In this document: piece after piece, positions 40,601 through 54,401 of the stretch | Numbering within the stretch: the stretch's first letter is position 1 | Layout: the number at the start of each line of letters is the position of its first letter | Assembly (NCBI GenBank): GCA_013397455.1 | Contig: VYZB01000212.1 | Coordinates: forward strand, 935,481 to 999,480 | DNA length: 64,000 nt | Direction: 5' to 3' | Origin: Crotophaga sulcirostris | Lineage: Eukaryota; Chordata; Aves; Cuculiformes; Crotophagidae | The notes under the pieces: generated by a model | Database searches by the model: none | What the model was told of the DNA's origin: nothing | The model's input: only the letters and a program-made list of their open reading frames with translations | Made by a program: the position numbers and the translations under genes

Positions 40601-43600
40601 ACGATGGTTTGCATGTTGGCAGGCTTCTGCGTCAAGTGCAGGTGCCCTCACCATGCATAGCCTTTCCAGCACCCGAGCCTTCTTCAGCCAAAGGAGATGC
40701 TGAGACCACTACAGTCACTGCTGATGGTCTCTGCATCCTGAGGCAGGCATTGGCTTGGGTTTCCAAACTCTTTTTTTGGCTTTTTTTTCATTTTAATGGT
40801 GTAGCTTCACAGCCTTTTATGGAATACCTTAGAACCCAGGCTTCCAACACCAGCTTCTGTGACAGAGATGCTCACACACTGAGAGATCTACCATGTATTT
40901 AGGTAGGGTTTATGGTTAGTACAGCAGATGGAGGACTTTATGTTAGCATTAAATTCATCAGCTGGACTGCCACACACCCCAGAAAGGAAAAGTGACTGAT
41001 AAAGCCCTGCCTTTGTGCTACCATGAACATGTGAGTAACCCAATCTCAATTAATTCCCTTCTCAATAAGGTTAGCTCTCAGACTCAGCAGATATGCTGCA
41101 AAGGAGAAAATATCAATTAACCACTTTAACTTTAGAACCAGTTAAAAAAAAGACCATCAGTGAAGAACAGAAACTATCCATTTGGAGAGCAGAAAAAGAA
41201 GTGCTATGCATAAAACAATATTATAGAAATGTCAAATTATATCTGACAATTGCAAAATGGTGTCCTTGTCTAAGGTGGGTGCTGTAAATTGTTGTAAAGC
41301 TGTTCCCTAGAGCTTCCAAGCTGCTCTGTGACTAAATTCTGGCAAGTAGACACTAATTATTCATTTATTTCAACATTACATCCAACAACAGATAATATAA
41401 ATTGCTACTGATAATAAGTTTAAATGGAATTTAAAAATAAGCATATCAACTGTGCTGGCTTAAGGATTCAACCTGTACAATTTGAAAAGTATCTAAGATG
41501 CTGTTTAGGAGTTAATACTATTTTTAAAACACCAGTGTATGTGGACGTGAAATGATCCAGGGCTAGATTTGGAAGAATGAGACAGAGGCAAGTAAAAATG
41601 TCTTCGTTTCTTTAGTCCTAAGAATACTATATCTAATTAACACAGAATTCATTTGTTGTATTACTTCAGAATTTCAACTCTTTAAGATACCATGGTGATA
41701 AGCAGCGAATATGTGCTTAGATGGAAAATTATATATAAGATGTTACAAATGTTTATAGGAAGAAGACATTTTTCCTCTGTCACTCAGATACTTTGCATTT
41801 TCTGGGGCCCAATGTAGACATTCCCTTTTTTTTCATTCTATTTTATGTGAAACCAAAAGTAACTCAAAGGAAAAAAAATGACAAATTGATCTTTGCTCCT
41901 TCAACTCTGACTTACTTCCCCAAGAGAAAATGTTCCAAGGCCTTTACTCCTAAAAAATCAATGGCTTATACAGTCAGGATCTAATTTTTCAACAGTTCTT
42001 TTTTTCAGCTACACACAAACATATATATGGAATGAACCAAGCAAGTCTTTCAAGGCTTAGAAATGAATAAAATAATACCAGTAATAGGTCAGACCAAAGC
42101 TAGCCTAGTATTCAGTCTCCCAAATTTAAACTGAAGCAAACAAATATATAGGGAAAAAGAATAAGCTAAATGCACATGATAATATCTTTGAATGCTCTTC
42201 AATCCTCCACCCACTTAGAAATACCTCAAAAAGTACCAGAAATGTAATTTCTTTGAAGTTAGTGGTATCTAGTGAATGGCATTTCCATGGGCTTTATTTT
42301 ACCACTTAAATCCATACACATTTTTGTCATTCACAACACTGTTTGGAAGTTCCTTTAGTCAGTGTCTTTTTGACTGTTCTGACCACAGTTCCTTGCTTCA
42401 TATGATACCACCAGCCAGGTCCTTGTAGTCAAAAAAACAGCTGGTGCATGATCACTAGCTCCTACTGCTACCTGGGCTTTCATACCTGTGTACCTTATGT
42501 CTCTTCTAGCCTGACAAGTCCTACTCTGTTTATACAGAACCTACTCCCTAAATCTGGTCATATCATTTGCCCTTTTCTAAATTTTCTCCAATTCTTTAAT
42601 ACTACTCCTTACAAGAAAATAAGACTAGAACTGCACACGATTTTCAAAGATGATGTATGGAGAGGTTCAGAATATTACTTTTCTGGTGCCAGCATGGAGA
42701 CTATCATGACATAGTCCTTACAAACTGATCAGTAAAATGGCATTGCTCACCCAGCACCAGAGGAAGAAAATGCACTCCTAGGTTTGTACCAACATTTAGG
42801 TTGAAAGAAACATATCTTTGTTTGTTCTGTGAATACAAATTTTAGAGGGTTTTTTCCTTTTTTTTTTCTTTGTTCTTTCAGAAAATGCCCTCATGGGAGA
42901 ACTGGGATAAAAATCTATACAAAGTTAAGAGACAGTGTGTCACAGATCATGGAAAAAGCAACCAGGATGAATGCACATGAATCCCAGACACTCAGCATTT
43001 TAAATAAATGAATACAAATGAAATAGAATATAAAGAATTTGCAGCAGTGTCTACTTGAGATATTAATTGGAAGCAACATGAACATCAGGATATAAAGCCT
43101 CACCTTCAAAAGTACCACCATCTCTAGCTACTCTTCACATTAAAGGTTAGGGGTGAAAGATGGGCAATGCCTTCAAATGAGGGCCACAGCACTTAGTAAA
43201 AACTGAATGAAGAACCTGCAGTACAAGTACTAAACAAGAGCAATATGAGATTTATAGACTATGCAAGTTGGCTGTAAAGAGAGTTCAGCTGCAGGTTCCA
43301 TTGATTTCCAGCAGGATGGATGAAGGTTTGACACATCCTCCCTGGGAAACAACCCCAAAAGCAGCAGTATCGCCCATCTCCCCTACCCATCCTTGGTTGG
43401 TGGACATTCTCTGTTTCCCCAGACACCTCAGCAGCAGTGGAATATGACAACACTGCACATATTTGCATTCTTCTAGGGACACACTGTTCAGTAAAACTTT
43501 TCAGCATCGTGACTAAAATAAGGTTGAGCTGTGAAGCACAGATTACGGCGCAGATTGAAATACACCTTTCTGAAGCCCGGGGTATGTTTTAATATGCTAC

Positions 43601-44641
43601 ATTGCTTCAGTGGACGAGGGGGAGAATTTTCCTATTAGCACTATGATCAGCTACAGTCTGGGTCCAGTGTTCCTATTTCATTCCAGAAATATTGCTGAAA
43701 TTTTTATGTAATTAATTTCTCCTACAGATTTTCTTTTAGTTGCAATACTTGCGCTAAATAGCAGTGAAGTCCAAACAAAACACTGATCTGTCAATTCATT
43801 CTTAAATTTCTCTTGAGTGTATATTAGCCATCAGGTTAAACTGCTTCAAGTATAAATCACATTAACACTAGAAAAGCACAGTGGAAGTTTGTGAGGACAG
43901 CTGTGCCTTTTTTTTGTGGCAGCTACTGGGCACAGCACTGAGATCAGTGAGCTGATTTCACTTGGGAATCCAATTCAGCTGTTCCCACATGCAAGTAAAA
44001 CTCTGACTGACAGTGGTTTTAGACACCACTGGCATTAATGTTGTTCAGTTCTCTGTTGAGCAGATCAAGATCCAGGGTTGATTCCCAGCAAATCTGGAAC
44101 TCTTTGTTCTGCTTGTTTTCTGAGCAAAGTACTAAACAAAGTACCCAGTCTGCAACATAGGTTTGTCTTCACCCTTTGGCACATCTCATAACTAAAAAAC
44201 ATTCTGTTTTTTCTTTCACATTCTTAGTCCTGTTAGATAACACTGATATTTAATATGTTAAAATATTGATAGTGAAAATATTTCAGAAGTGTTCTTGAAA
44301 TAATAAACAGAATTATTTTCTTCTCTTTAAAAATATTCAGAATTCCTCATGCTTTCAATTTTCTCCTTATTACTTGTTTACTTTGAATATTTTAACATTA
44401 TTTGAAAAAAAGGCTATTGTGTGATGTTCAGCACTGGCCAGTTAGGCCAAGCTAAACCACCCATGGACCAGTATTACTTTTAAATTCCTTTAGGCAAAGC
44501 TGAAAAACACAAAATAGCTTGTGTCAGTGTAACACTGTTACTGGCCTAACTCTCTAGGAATCTCTGCCAAATACTGAATTCTTCAGATAATTTTTTTCTA
44601 ATGATAACTCTAAATCTGTTAAACCAAGAATAAAACCTTCT

Positions 44642-44722
44642 CTAGTATATATTTTTATACACACTTATACATACATTAAAACTATATAGTTTTCTCTCTC
44701 TATATATGTATATATACTTAGA
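44642..44722. repeat. AT-rich dinucleotide-like tract
   Basis: Runs of ta/tata with interspersed ca and a ctctctct stretch (for example tatatatgtatatatactta). Low-complexity DNA. Confidence 0.6.
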
Positions 44723-46295
44723 TAAGGCTAAGAACTTTCCCTTTAAGGTAGAAATAATTGCTGTGTACAACTTTTGTGCACTACAAATTTGCCAGAGTCT
44801 AGGATCTTAGTGTCCCTTTCTAGATAGCAGCCAAGAGAATAATTTTTCTGAGAGCATCTACTGTTATTTTTGCCTCCAAAATTAATCTCTTTCCCCCTTT
44901 ATATCATTTTTCACACCTCTCTGTTTAGAATGTTTGAGAAAACACATCAGCGGAAGTTACTAGCTGCAATGGACTATTTACTATTTTTTCCATTGGTCTA
45001 ATTTCTGCTCTTTTCTGGGGTTTTTGAGCTTGCTTAGATAAGTCCAGGAGAAAATGAAACAATTCACATACTTCAAGTGTAGCGAAACAAAAGCCTCTTC
45101 TCACCTCACTCAAGGCTCTTCACAACTCTGCTTTCCATCAGTGTTAAATCACCCCAAACCTTGAAAAAGGAGGGGATGCTATAGCATTCAATCCTCTTAA
45201 AGTTTCCTGGCACAGTAATTTGTTTCAGCTGAACATAGTTATATCCCCTTTCTTGCAAAGAAACCAAAAGCCTTGTGAGCAGCTCTGCCCATGGACAGCT
45301 TAATCCTTACCCTCCCAGGCACTGCCTCTTCAGGCTGTAAAAGCTTGGCATTACACAGTTCATATAATTTAAATAGGGAAATTTGCAGTTATTACATATG
45401 AGAAATACTGGATCAGTGGTTAGGCAACTATGGTCCTCTCTTAATCAGATTGTGCGGTGTGGACTTTGTTAATGAATGCTTCATCGCATTGTCTTGACAT
45501 GACTTTGAATGGATAACTTTGGATATGGAAATGTAGCAGCACGTTATGAAGAACAGACATGGGTTTGCCTACTTCTGCCAGTTTTGACAGTGCATTTTGT
45601 AATGTGACCTCCTGTGTGCTACTAATTGGAATCAAGCCACCAATGAATCTCTGAACATTTGCATGCTGCAATGGCATGGTAATGACTTTCTGTCACTGCT
45701 AACCTCGTTCCTATTTGAATTCATGTCCCATAACTGTGAGGCTCTGTATCTCATTACCAATCCTCTCAGTCTTTCAGACATAAAGCTTCACAACGCTGAC
45801 CACTACCGTTCTTTTCACAGGTAGTAAAGAAACAATTTTTCCACATGTTTTCTCCATTTTTAAAAAATGTCTCCCTCTCTGTTGCATACAACACTTAAAA
45901 ACTTTGTGCCAGAGCCCTTTCAAAATTTAACTTTTTAGAGATTACTCACAAGCCTTGAGTTTTCCCACGGAACACTCAAAAATGGAGCTTCTGGACCCAT
46001 ACACACCCTCTCCATCACATTTTTAAATGCAAACTTTGTAAAGTTTCAATGTTCATTAAGAATTCTGGAGCTTTGTGGAAAATTTGCCAGATGCCCAATG
46101 ATAAAACCTAAGGATCTGGGAAGGTTGTGTGACCTTGAGTAAGCCAAGGCTGAAATTTGGTAAAGTTTCAAGTGAACAATCAAACCACAGCTACAAGAAA
46201 TCTTGTAATTTTTTTTAATGAATCAAATTTCATTTTTGAAATGAAACACTTTACCCACCAACAGTGAGTAAAGCTTTTGGAGCTATCATGAAAGA

Positions 46296-46995
46296 TTACA
46301 GAATCAGATCATAGAATCACAATATCATCTGGTTGGAAAAGACCTTTGAAATCATCGAGTCCAGCTGTACCTGTCCACTTACTAAATCACATCCCTGAGA
46401 AACTCATCTACCCATCTCTTAAACACCTCCAGGAGGGATGGTGCCTTGAGCATCTCCCTGGGCAGCTGTTCCAGTGCCTGACCACCCTTTTCCTAATGTC
46501 TAGTCTGAATCTCCTCTGGTACAACTTGAGGCCGTTTCCCCTTGTCCTATCACCTGTCACCTGGGAGAAGAGACCAACACTCTCTTTGCCACAACCTCCT
46601 TTCAGGCAGTTGTAGACAGCGATGAGGCCTGCCCTCAGCCTCCTCTTCTCCAACCTAAACAACCCCAGTTCTTTCGGCCGCTCCTCACAAGACTTGTTCT
46701 CCAGCCCCTTCACCAGCCTCGTTGCCCTTCTCTGGACACGCTCCAGCACCTCAGTGTCCTTCTTGTAGTGAGGGGCCCAGCACTGCACGCAGCACTCGGG
46801 GTGCGGCCTCACCAGTGCTGAGTACAGGGGCACAATCACTGCCCTGCTTCTGCTGGCCACGCTGTTTCTGATGCAGGCCAAGATGCCACTGGCCTTCTTG
46901 GCCACCTGGGCACCCTGCTGGCTCATATTCAGTCAGTTGTCAACCAGCACCTCCAGGTCCTTCTCTGCCAGGCAGCTCACCTGGTTTGACTGCAC
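46296..46995 (-). mobile_element. CR1 LINE fragment with long open ORF2 C-terminus
   Basis: The 3' end lies at the low coordinate (agatcatagaatcacaata, reverse complement of the CR1 tail). The minus-strand frame 46408-46926 is the longest open frame in the window (172 codons) and encodes the C-terminal part of CR1 ORF2. Recognisable segments include [40 protein letters not shown] and [18 protein letters not shown]. It is the same subfamily type as the 8155-8800 copy but in better frame. The 5' end stops near the GGTCCTTCTCTGCCAGGCAG-like plus-strand region; the exact limit is uncertain. It cannot be active, since endonuclease and most of the polymerase are absent. Confidence 0.93.
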
Positions 46996-48719
46996 TTAAC
47001 ACTGATTCTGGAATCAGAGGGAACACCTGCACTTACTTCCCTGTCTTTCAGAAGAAAAGCCTTATCCTATCCTTTCCCTTCTCCATGTTTTGAAAGGCAA
47101 ATGTGTTTCTCTTAAGATCAGTATGTACTCCTGGCTGATGTAGCCCTCCTTGTAGCATGGATCTAGATTCTGTGAAGGAACAGGAATTCAGTCCCACAGC
47201 ACTACTTTGGCTTTTTTTTCCACCAATTGGCTTACACTGACCTTCCCCAAAGGACAGACTCCATTTTTAGGTGTCTAATTCTCCCGTCATTACTTGGCAC
47301 AGTCTGTGTGCAAATCGTTATGCCTAATAATTAGATACTGAAGTGCTCAGGGTTGTGACATGAGACATTCTGAATCATTAATATTATACCTCCACTATAA
47401 TACTTTCCCCTTCCAGAGGCTGTGTGTCATTTTCAGAGAAACGCTGTGGTATGTCAGACATCAGCTTGGAAGCACTGTAAAAATTGCCTTTTCAGTAATG
47501 ATTTCTGTGCTGCAAACAGGGGCTCCTATTGTTTATCCACCAACTAGTGAATTCCCCAGATAGTGATTCCTGAACACTTTAAACCACACACTGGCTTTCT
47601 CTGACCTATTGTGAACCTTTAGAATCACATTGTTAATTGAAAACACCATAAAAGCAACATAATGTGGACCATTTATCTTGGCCTTGCATGCTACGTTTTT
47701 GGACCCCTTGATGTAAGCAATAACTAAGCAAGTAAAACTCCTCCTGACCAGCACTCTGACGATAGCTGAAAGAGTATTTCCTGAGCCACTCTCCCCTGGT
47801 TGACCTCAAGGTCCAAAACAGCATCAAAGAATAATTTAACAGTTTCTACCTGTCTCCACTTGCAAGTATAACTATATTCGATATATTTATCTTTGTGTTT
47901 GTCAAAATCAATCAGGAACTCTAAGCAATATCTGACAACCCTTGTGCTTAATTTTGCCTGTGCCATTCACTGAAAATTTTGTCCTTGGATTTTAAATTTC
48001 TACTCATCCTTTTGGTTCAAACTGTGTTACTTTTATCTCTACAACAACAGGCACAATTTAATGAGGACTGCCAAAGTCTCTCCTTTTTATGCATTTTCAA
48101 TTAGTTTTGCTTCTCGCTGAGTATAAATCTCTTTTTAGAGACCTTTATATAGCAAGTCTTCTGTCCTTTCTGCTGTCAGGTTTGTTGTTTTCAGTGTGTT
48201 GAACACTGATTTCCTTCTTTTTCTCCTTGACTTTCTTATTATAGGTACTTTCTTGTTTGTACCCACATCAAAACTGCTCAGCTTTGGAGATGGAGTAGGC
48301 ATTCTGGATGAAGACAGTCAGTGCTGCAGTCCTGGTGCAAAAGGATTATATACCTCAGAGCACTGCTTCTCCATGAACTCGATTGGGGCTGCCTGACAAT
48401 TGCCCTGAGTCACCACTGATTTTCAGCTCTGTGTCTAGGGAACAAATGAAGAAATGACCTGCTGGCCTTGAACTGTTACATGGTATGAGAGGCAGAGAAG
48501 TCACAGGTACAGCTGCATGTCACTGCTGTGGGTGTTGTGTCATGATGCACACACCTCCAGAAGTTCCTTCTGCTTTCCTGTGGGAGACAGGAGCAGGTGT
48601 CTCATGATTGAAAGGACTCTTAAACTGACTTTTACCCTAGAGATTTAACACATTTGTCATTGTAGTCTGAAAATCATATATATTAATTTTTTTCAAGGGT
48701 AATTTTTCAAAAGTAATAT

Positions 48720-48860
48720 TTTCAGCTGAAGTGTAACTTCTGATGACGATCAGATTCTGGTCTCTCCACTTGCAACAATAGTTTAACTTACTTCAATAGG
48801 GCTTCTTTCATGAGTATCTGCTCTAAACTGTAAGTATTTGATGTTGGTGATCTGGCTCAC
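48720..48860. repeat. Possible ancient amniote dispersed repeat
   Basis: The stretch (cagattctggtctctccactt...cttcaatagg...gatctggctc) resembles, at low identity, a short repeat seen in reptile and bird genomes with cores like TCTCACTTACACCAGTG and CATTGAAGTCAATGG. The family name is not recalled; support is weak. Confidence 0.25.
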
Positions 48861-51800
48861 AATCTATATCTGAATGCAGAGGAGACCCCCACCAATGCTG
48901 ATGTTAATGTTGTTCACTGTGATGATAAGGCACGTTACTTAATGAGGTAATTTGCATAATTCCTATTAAATTATCTTCTTCTGCAAGAAGCGTCCTCACT
49001 TTCGCCCATCCCTTTTCAGAATATTTAGAAATGCTCTCACCATTGTACTGGTCCCTTGTACCCCGCTTAACTTTACCTGGTGCCACACCAGAGGTTCTCC
49101 TTGATGCTGTGTCTCTCTTTTCAGTACCCTCTTTTTCCCCACAGCTGCAGTTGCAGCATCCTTCTTATGGGAAAAGATTGCTTACAGCCAGCAAGGAACA
49201 GTGCAAGGAAGAGCAAGTGGAGGAGGCAGGCAGGGCATGGATCTACTCCACTTCCACAGTCAAACACTGAAACAAACCATTCTTATCTTTCTCATACTTA
49301 TGAGTCCTTGTAGCACTACAACAACTGAACTAATAATAATTTTCATAGAAAGAGTAAAAATATTTCAAGCATCTGAGACTGAATAATCACGTGGTCTTAT
49401 TACTGTGACTCCTGTCACATTTGCTGGCTTTTCCTCTGGTATATTTTAGGTCATCCTTCACCTTGCTGGTAAACTTAGACTGTGAGATCTGAAAGTTACT
49501 TGCGCTGGAGATCATAGATCAGTTCTCAGTATTAGACAGCTAAAAAGCCACTAAACCATTTTTCATTGCTTTCAAAGTAGGGAAAATTTTGGTTGTAAAT
49601 ATTAGGAGAGTTTTCCTTTCTTTTTACTCAAAACCATGCTATTACAAGCTCAAATACCAGATAACAATTCAAGCCCACTCTCCAGGCCTTTCTTTCTTTA
49701 ATATGCTCATCAGTATTGACCACTAAATGCATCTGCCTTAGGAGCTGGATAATCTCTACTTTCTATTAGCAACATTATGTCTTTAATAAGTAGGCATGCA
49801 GGTACATCACTGCCCTATTGCTCTTCAGAAGGAGTGGGAAGGAATGGAGAAAAAAATCCACAGGAGGTCAACTCTGACAAGAAAGAAAATAAAAGACCAA
49901 ACTAATGGAAGCCTCTTAGGGAATAAAGCAGAAATTCCCATTTGTGCCAATAATCAGAACATAGCTGAGCAGTATGTTCCCTTTCTGATTTTATATTGCT
50001 CCACTTTGTTTTTCCCTTTTTCTCCCGAGCCAAAAAATGTTCCATCTTGTCTGATAACCTCTGATCCTCTCATTCATAAGGACTAATACCGAGTTATTTG
50101 ATCTCAAATTTCAGTTTGCAGGGTCGTGGCCTACAGGCTTTGGGATTCTGCCTTCATAGAAATCAGCGTACTACTATATGCATAACCCAAGGATAACATC
50201 ACAGAGAGAGCGAAGAACAAAGGACACAATGGAAGAGAAGAGAGAGGTGCCCACGGACGTGGTTCCTCAGGGATTATTATGACATGCCTATGAGGACAGC
50301 CACGTATGTGGTCCTCCCACTTGGTGATTCAGTTCTGCGAAGGTTAGGGGAGGGATCTAAGTGGGTGTGTTGGTCACATTTTCAAGAGATTTATCAGCTG
50401 TAGCTCAATGCTGTGTTGACACAGGCCCCCAGACTAAGACTGGATTTCACCCCATCAGCTCAGAGAGTGGGCACAAGAGAGACGCAACCCTATGGCTGTA
50501 CCTCCAGTGTGTTTGCTACTTGGTGCTGCTCATAACCCACAGGGAGAGCAGCACTGCTTCTTCTAAAATGTGAACAACATTTTAGAGTGTGGTTGCTGGT
50601 GACTGGAAGAGAGTCACTCATCTCACTTGCACCTATTCTGTCCTTCTGACATAATAATTATACAACAATTAAAAAAGAGTATGAAACAAAAATCAAAAAC
50701 AGTCAACGTTGTTAGATTTCCTGAAATACAGAGTTCATCAAAGTGTAGGAATGAAACAGTGGTGCTGAATTCCTGTTAGTACAAGTGTTTGTTGCAGTAA
50801 AGGACCAAGCCCTAAATAGTGCTGGAGAAACACTAAAGACAATCAAAAATTCATGACAGTCCAAGTGACTGATGCATTTTAGCTTCTAGCTAAGAGATTG
50901 AGCAGATATACTCAATCTTTAAAAAACTCACTACCTTAAGTAGTTTTTAAACCTGTATAACGTATTCAGAATGTGACATAAACCAACAAGTATAATAAAT
51001 GCTGCTGTTTTTCCAAAAATCTTTTGGAAGTGTCAGATATAATTACATTGATACTTCTTTTATTCTATTCCCATAAAAGGGATGAATTTGTGGAGGTCAC
51101 GTACTGTTATATCTATGTTATATCTAGCCCTTTTTACTCAGCTGAGCTGTTACGCAATAAATGCATTAGGGCTACACGGTAGCTCTTGCCAAAAGCCGAG
51201 TGGCAACATAAAAAAACCCAACACTTAGCAGTGGAAACTTCATTAAAATGTATCTTGCTTCCTTTTACAGACAAATAATTTTGTTTTGTTGAAGTAAAAA
51301 TCCTGTTGTTACACAGTCATGGATGCTATTTTTAGTACCTTAGTCTCTCAGGGTCTCAGGGTAGCAGTCATGGAAGACTAGCACAATAATTTTGGTCCTT
51401 CTGTAAATAATGCCCTAAAACCACATTCCACACCCTATATGCAGTATCTGAGGAGAGGAAGAGCATCCGAAGAAAAAAAAAAGAGAGGGATATTTTCCCA
51501 GCTGAAAACAATATAAAGGTAATGTCTGTGCCTTTATGTGTACTGTCTGATCTTATTCATTGAATTAGCAGGAGCAGGATTAGGCCCCATAGTACTTTTT
51601 CAAATTGACAGGAGTTAGATTAGGGGTGAAACTACTGAAAACAACCTGTTTCCTTCAAAAACAACCTGCCTAGGAGTTTCTAAATACAAAAGTTGTTTGC
51701 AAGCACTATAAGACACTACTTTTGAGTTGACATTTATTTACTTGGAGAGTGATTCCATTATGACCAACAACTACAAGTTTGTGTGAAGAGTGTTCTTTAA

Positions 51801-51976
51801 GCTCTGGAGAGTCTCCTTTGACCTCTAATATAAATATATGTCATTTATTATTAGAGTTTTGAAATCAATGTGACAGAGAACCTAAAATAGGGGTCTTTAA
51901 TGAAGACAAATTTCAAGATAGTGAAACAAAAAGTTTTCCTGTGCATTTTATCAATCCTATATGAACGTTGTTGACT

Positions 51977-52060
51977 AAATTGTAACCTCACTTACACCAA
52001 TGAACTCTCACTGGAATCAATTGGCCAGTAATATAGAAAAAGTGACAATAAATTTAAGTC
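51977..52060. repeat. Possible ancient amniote dispersed repeat
   Basis: This stretch contains CTCACTTACACCAATGAACT and CACTGGAATCAATTGGCC, close to the ancient repeat core described at 48720. It is too diverged to assign. Confidence 0.3.
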
Positions 52061-52766
52061 TGGAAGTCAACCTCTGTCATGTGGAGTCTTTCAAATAAGA
52101 TAGCAAATAAAATCCCTATTGTTGATGATGAGGATTTATTACTGGTGCAATGCTAATAATGTGTACTTATAGAAAGAGATGAAGGCAGTGTCTATGCTCC
52201 AAAAACCTGAGCAGAGATTATAGAGACAGGAGATGAAGCCAAAATGGAGAAAAACCTGAACAGGAGTTAAAGTACACATTGTTACACAATTTTTGAGAAT
52301 GCTGTTTTGCAATAGGAATGATCCTTTCTGTAGTAAGAATGATAGGACACATGATGTATGGTTGTATAGACATTCATCTGGATTCACCTCAACTCCCTAT
52401 GGAAAGCTATCTGAGGAATATGAATGGGAGAGCTCTCCATTTTCAAAGAATAGTTAAGCCATTTCCAAAGACTTCAGGGTAACTTCTTTCTCATCATCAT
52501 CTGGAAGCCTAGGTAAACTGAAATGCTTTAGGATGAAGAGCTAAACCCAAAAGAGATGAATCTCAGGCCATACATTTATGTTCTCAGAACCTATGTTCAT
52601 TAAGCTCAGAGACCAATGATGGTGCTTTTTAGAAGTTTCTTGGATTCTCTTTCCAGCTGTGAAGATCAAAAATGTTTCTTCTCAATAGTTGAGTAAATAC
52701 TCAGGGCAATAAAATCTGTCTTTTTCCCTGAGATGTCCAGATTTCTACAGTTGTTCTTTTTCCTTC

Positions 52767-52784
52767 TTTTTTTTTTTTTTTTTT
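52767..52784. repeat. T18 mononucleotide run
   Basis: Eighteen consecutive T in KCND2 intron 1, preceded by a C/T-rich stretch. Confidence 0.85.
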
Positions 52785-54254
52785 GAATGTGCTTACCTGT
52801 CAGCCCATACGTACTTGAATACGTATAAGTGCATGCATATTAATCACCTCTGTACAGAATTTTAGGGAGTCTAATGAATAGTACATCTGCTTCTTATTAA
52901 AAGTCTGTTACTTGTGGTTGGACTATCCAGTGTCTGGTGTTAGAAATGGTACTTCTGACTTTGGTTTACAGTTGAGGTTGACGGTCATTTCTAGTCTAGA
53001 TATTCCACTACTTTTTTATTGCAATTTTTATTATTGCAATGCCTTAAGCAATGAAATATATACTTCAATATTTTGTGTACTTGGTCTATTAAGATACACA
53101 TGCTCTTCTCCCTTTCCTTTTCATTTTATATCTCATACATTTTTATGATACTGCTCTAAAGGATTATCTATAAATCAGATCATGCTCAAGTTTTATATTA
53201 GTATGTGCTAAATATTATAGAGAAACTGTTCAAACCTATTTAACACACCCGACTAGAAACCCTCTACTGTGAGGTATCTTACTGGGCATTTCATAGGTCT
53301 CTTATCTCCATTAGCCTGAATAAAAAACCACAACACACACAACACAGTGAAATCCAGAACCGGATTGCTTAGTGAGGCAGAAATAACAATAATGTTTCTG
53401 CAAGTTGATGTAAGCAAAGTCAACAGAAAATTATATATATCAGTAATGTGTTATCCAGAGACTGAAGTACTTTCTTCTCATTCCTCTACTTGCCAACATC
53501 ATATTTAAAAAGAATAAAACATAAAGCACCTCTGCACCTAGAAAATCAAAACTCTGCAGAAGGTAAGGTTGCAAGCTGCATCCCTTAGGTACAGGCAAAT
53601 TGCTATGGAATCTTCAGTCTAGAAAATCCAGGCAGCGTTTTCACAAAAAAAATCATATAAAATACCAAACTGGAGAGAAAGAATGGGATAGGGCATAAAA
53701 TACCGCTATTCCAGCCTCTACATGTGGCTTACTCTGAGAAAAGGGGCATGCTTCTTTAGGTCACATTCACGCTGCCTGCAAGGTATATAAGGTAATGGAA
53801 ACAGCCAACCCAACAGCACCCGAACAGCACTATAACAGGCAATGTGAATGTGGTACCAAACCCCCTCTGTTTTACTCTGTCAGAACTTTGGTAGAAAAAG
53901 GAATATTATGGTAAATGAGAGCCTGTTGCTGAGTATGGTACTGAGTGTCAAAGAACAAGGAAAAGGCTGAGATACTCAAGATCATCTTTGCTATGTTCTC
54001 TACCGGCAGAAGTGTCTTTGCAGAGAAGAGCCTGTGTGTTTTGGTCGACAAGTTGAAGATGAGTCAGCAGTATCTTCTTCTTAACCACATGTAGAACTCC
54101 GTTACCAGGAGTTTAGCCATCTGGATAAATACAGTTATTAGAGACCTCTATTCAACAATTTTGAGCTTGCCTTTGATGTGCTGTGTCTGATTTTGGACTT
54201 CCTGTTGCAAGGGATATCTTTGTAAACTGGCAGAAAGCCACCAAGACATCTAGG

Positions 54255-54401
54255 ATATGGAGTCTCTGTCCTTAGATATACTTGGAATTTGACTGGAAAA
54301 GGCATGAGCAGTGTAACCTAACTTCAAAGTTAGCCCTGTTTCAACGAGGTTGGACTGGATGAACTCCAGCAAAACTTTCATTATAATTCTATGATTATAT
54401 A
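54255..54401 (+). mobile_element. CR1 LINE 3'-end fragment
   Basis: Sense-orientation CR1 3' end: GGAGTCTCTGTCCTTAGATA, then GAGGTTGGACTGGATGAACT, ending with the typical tail ATTCTATGATTATAT at about 54387-54401. 5'-truncated. Confidence 0.9.

Noticed and set aside
40513..40902. 129-codon plus-strand frame in intron 1
   Set aside because: No recognisable motif, no promoter or poly(A) context, and it is antisense in a long intron.
46408..46926. Longest open frame in the window, as a host gene
   Set aside because: Its translation is the C-terminal part of CR1 ORF2 and it lies within a CR1 copy with a recognisable 3' tail.
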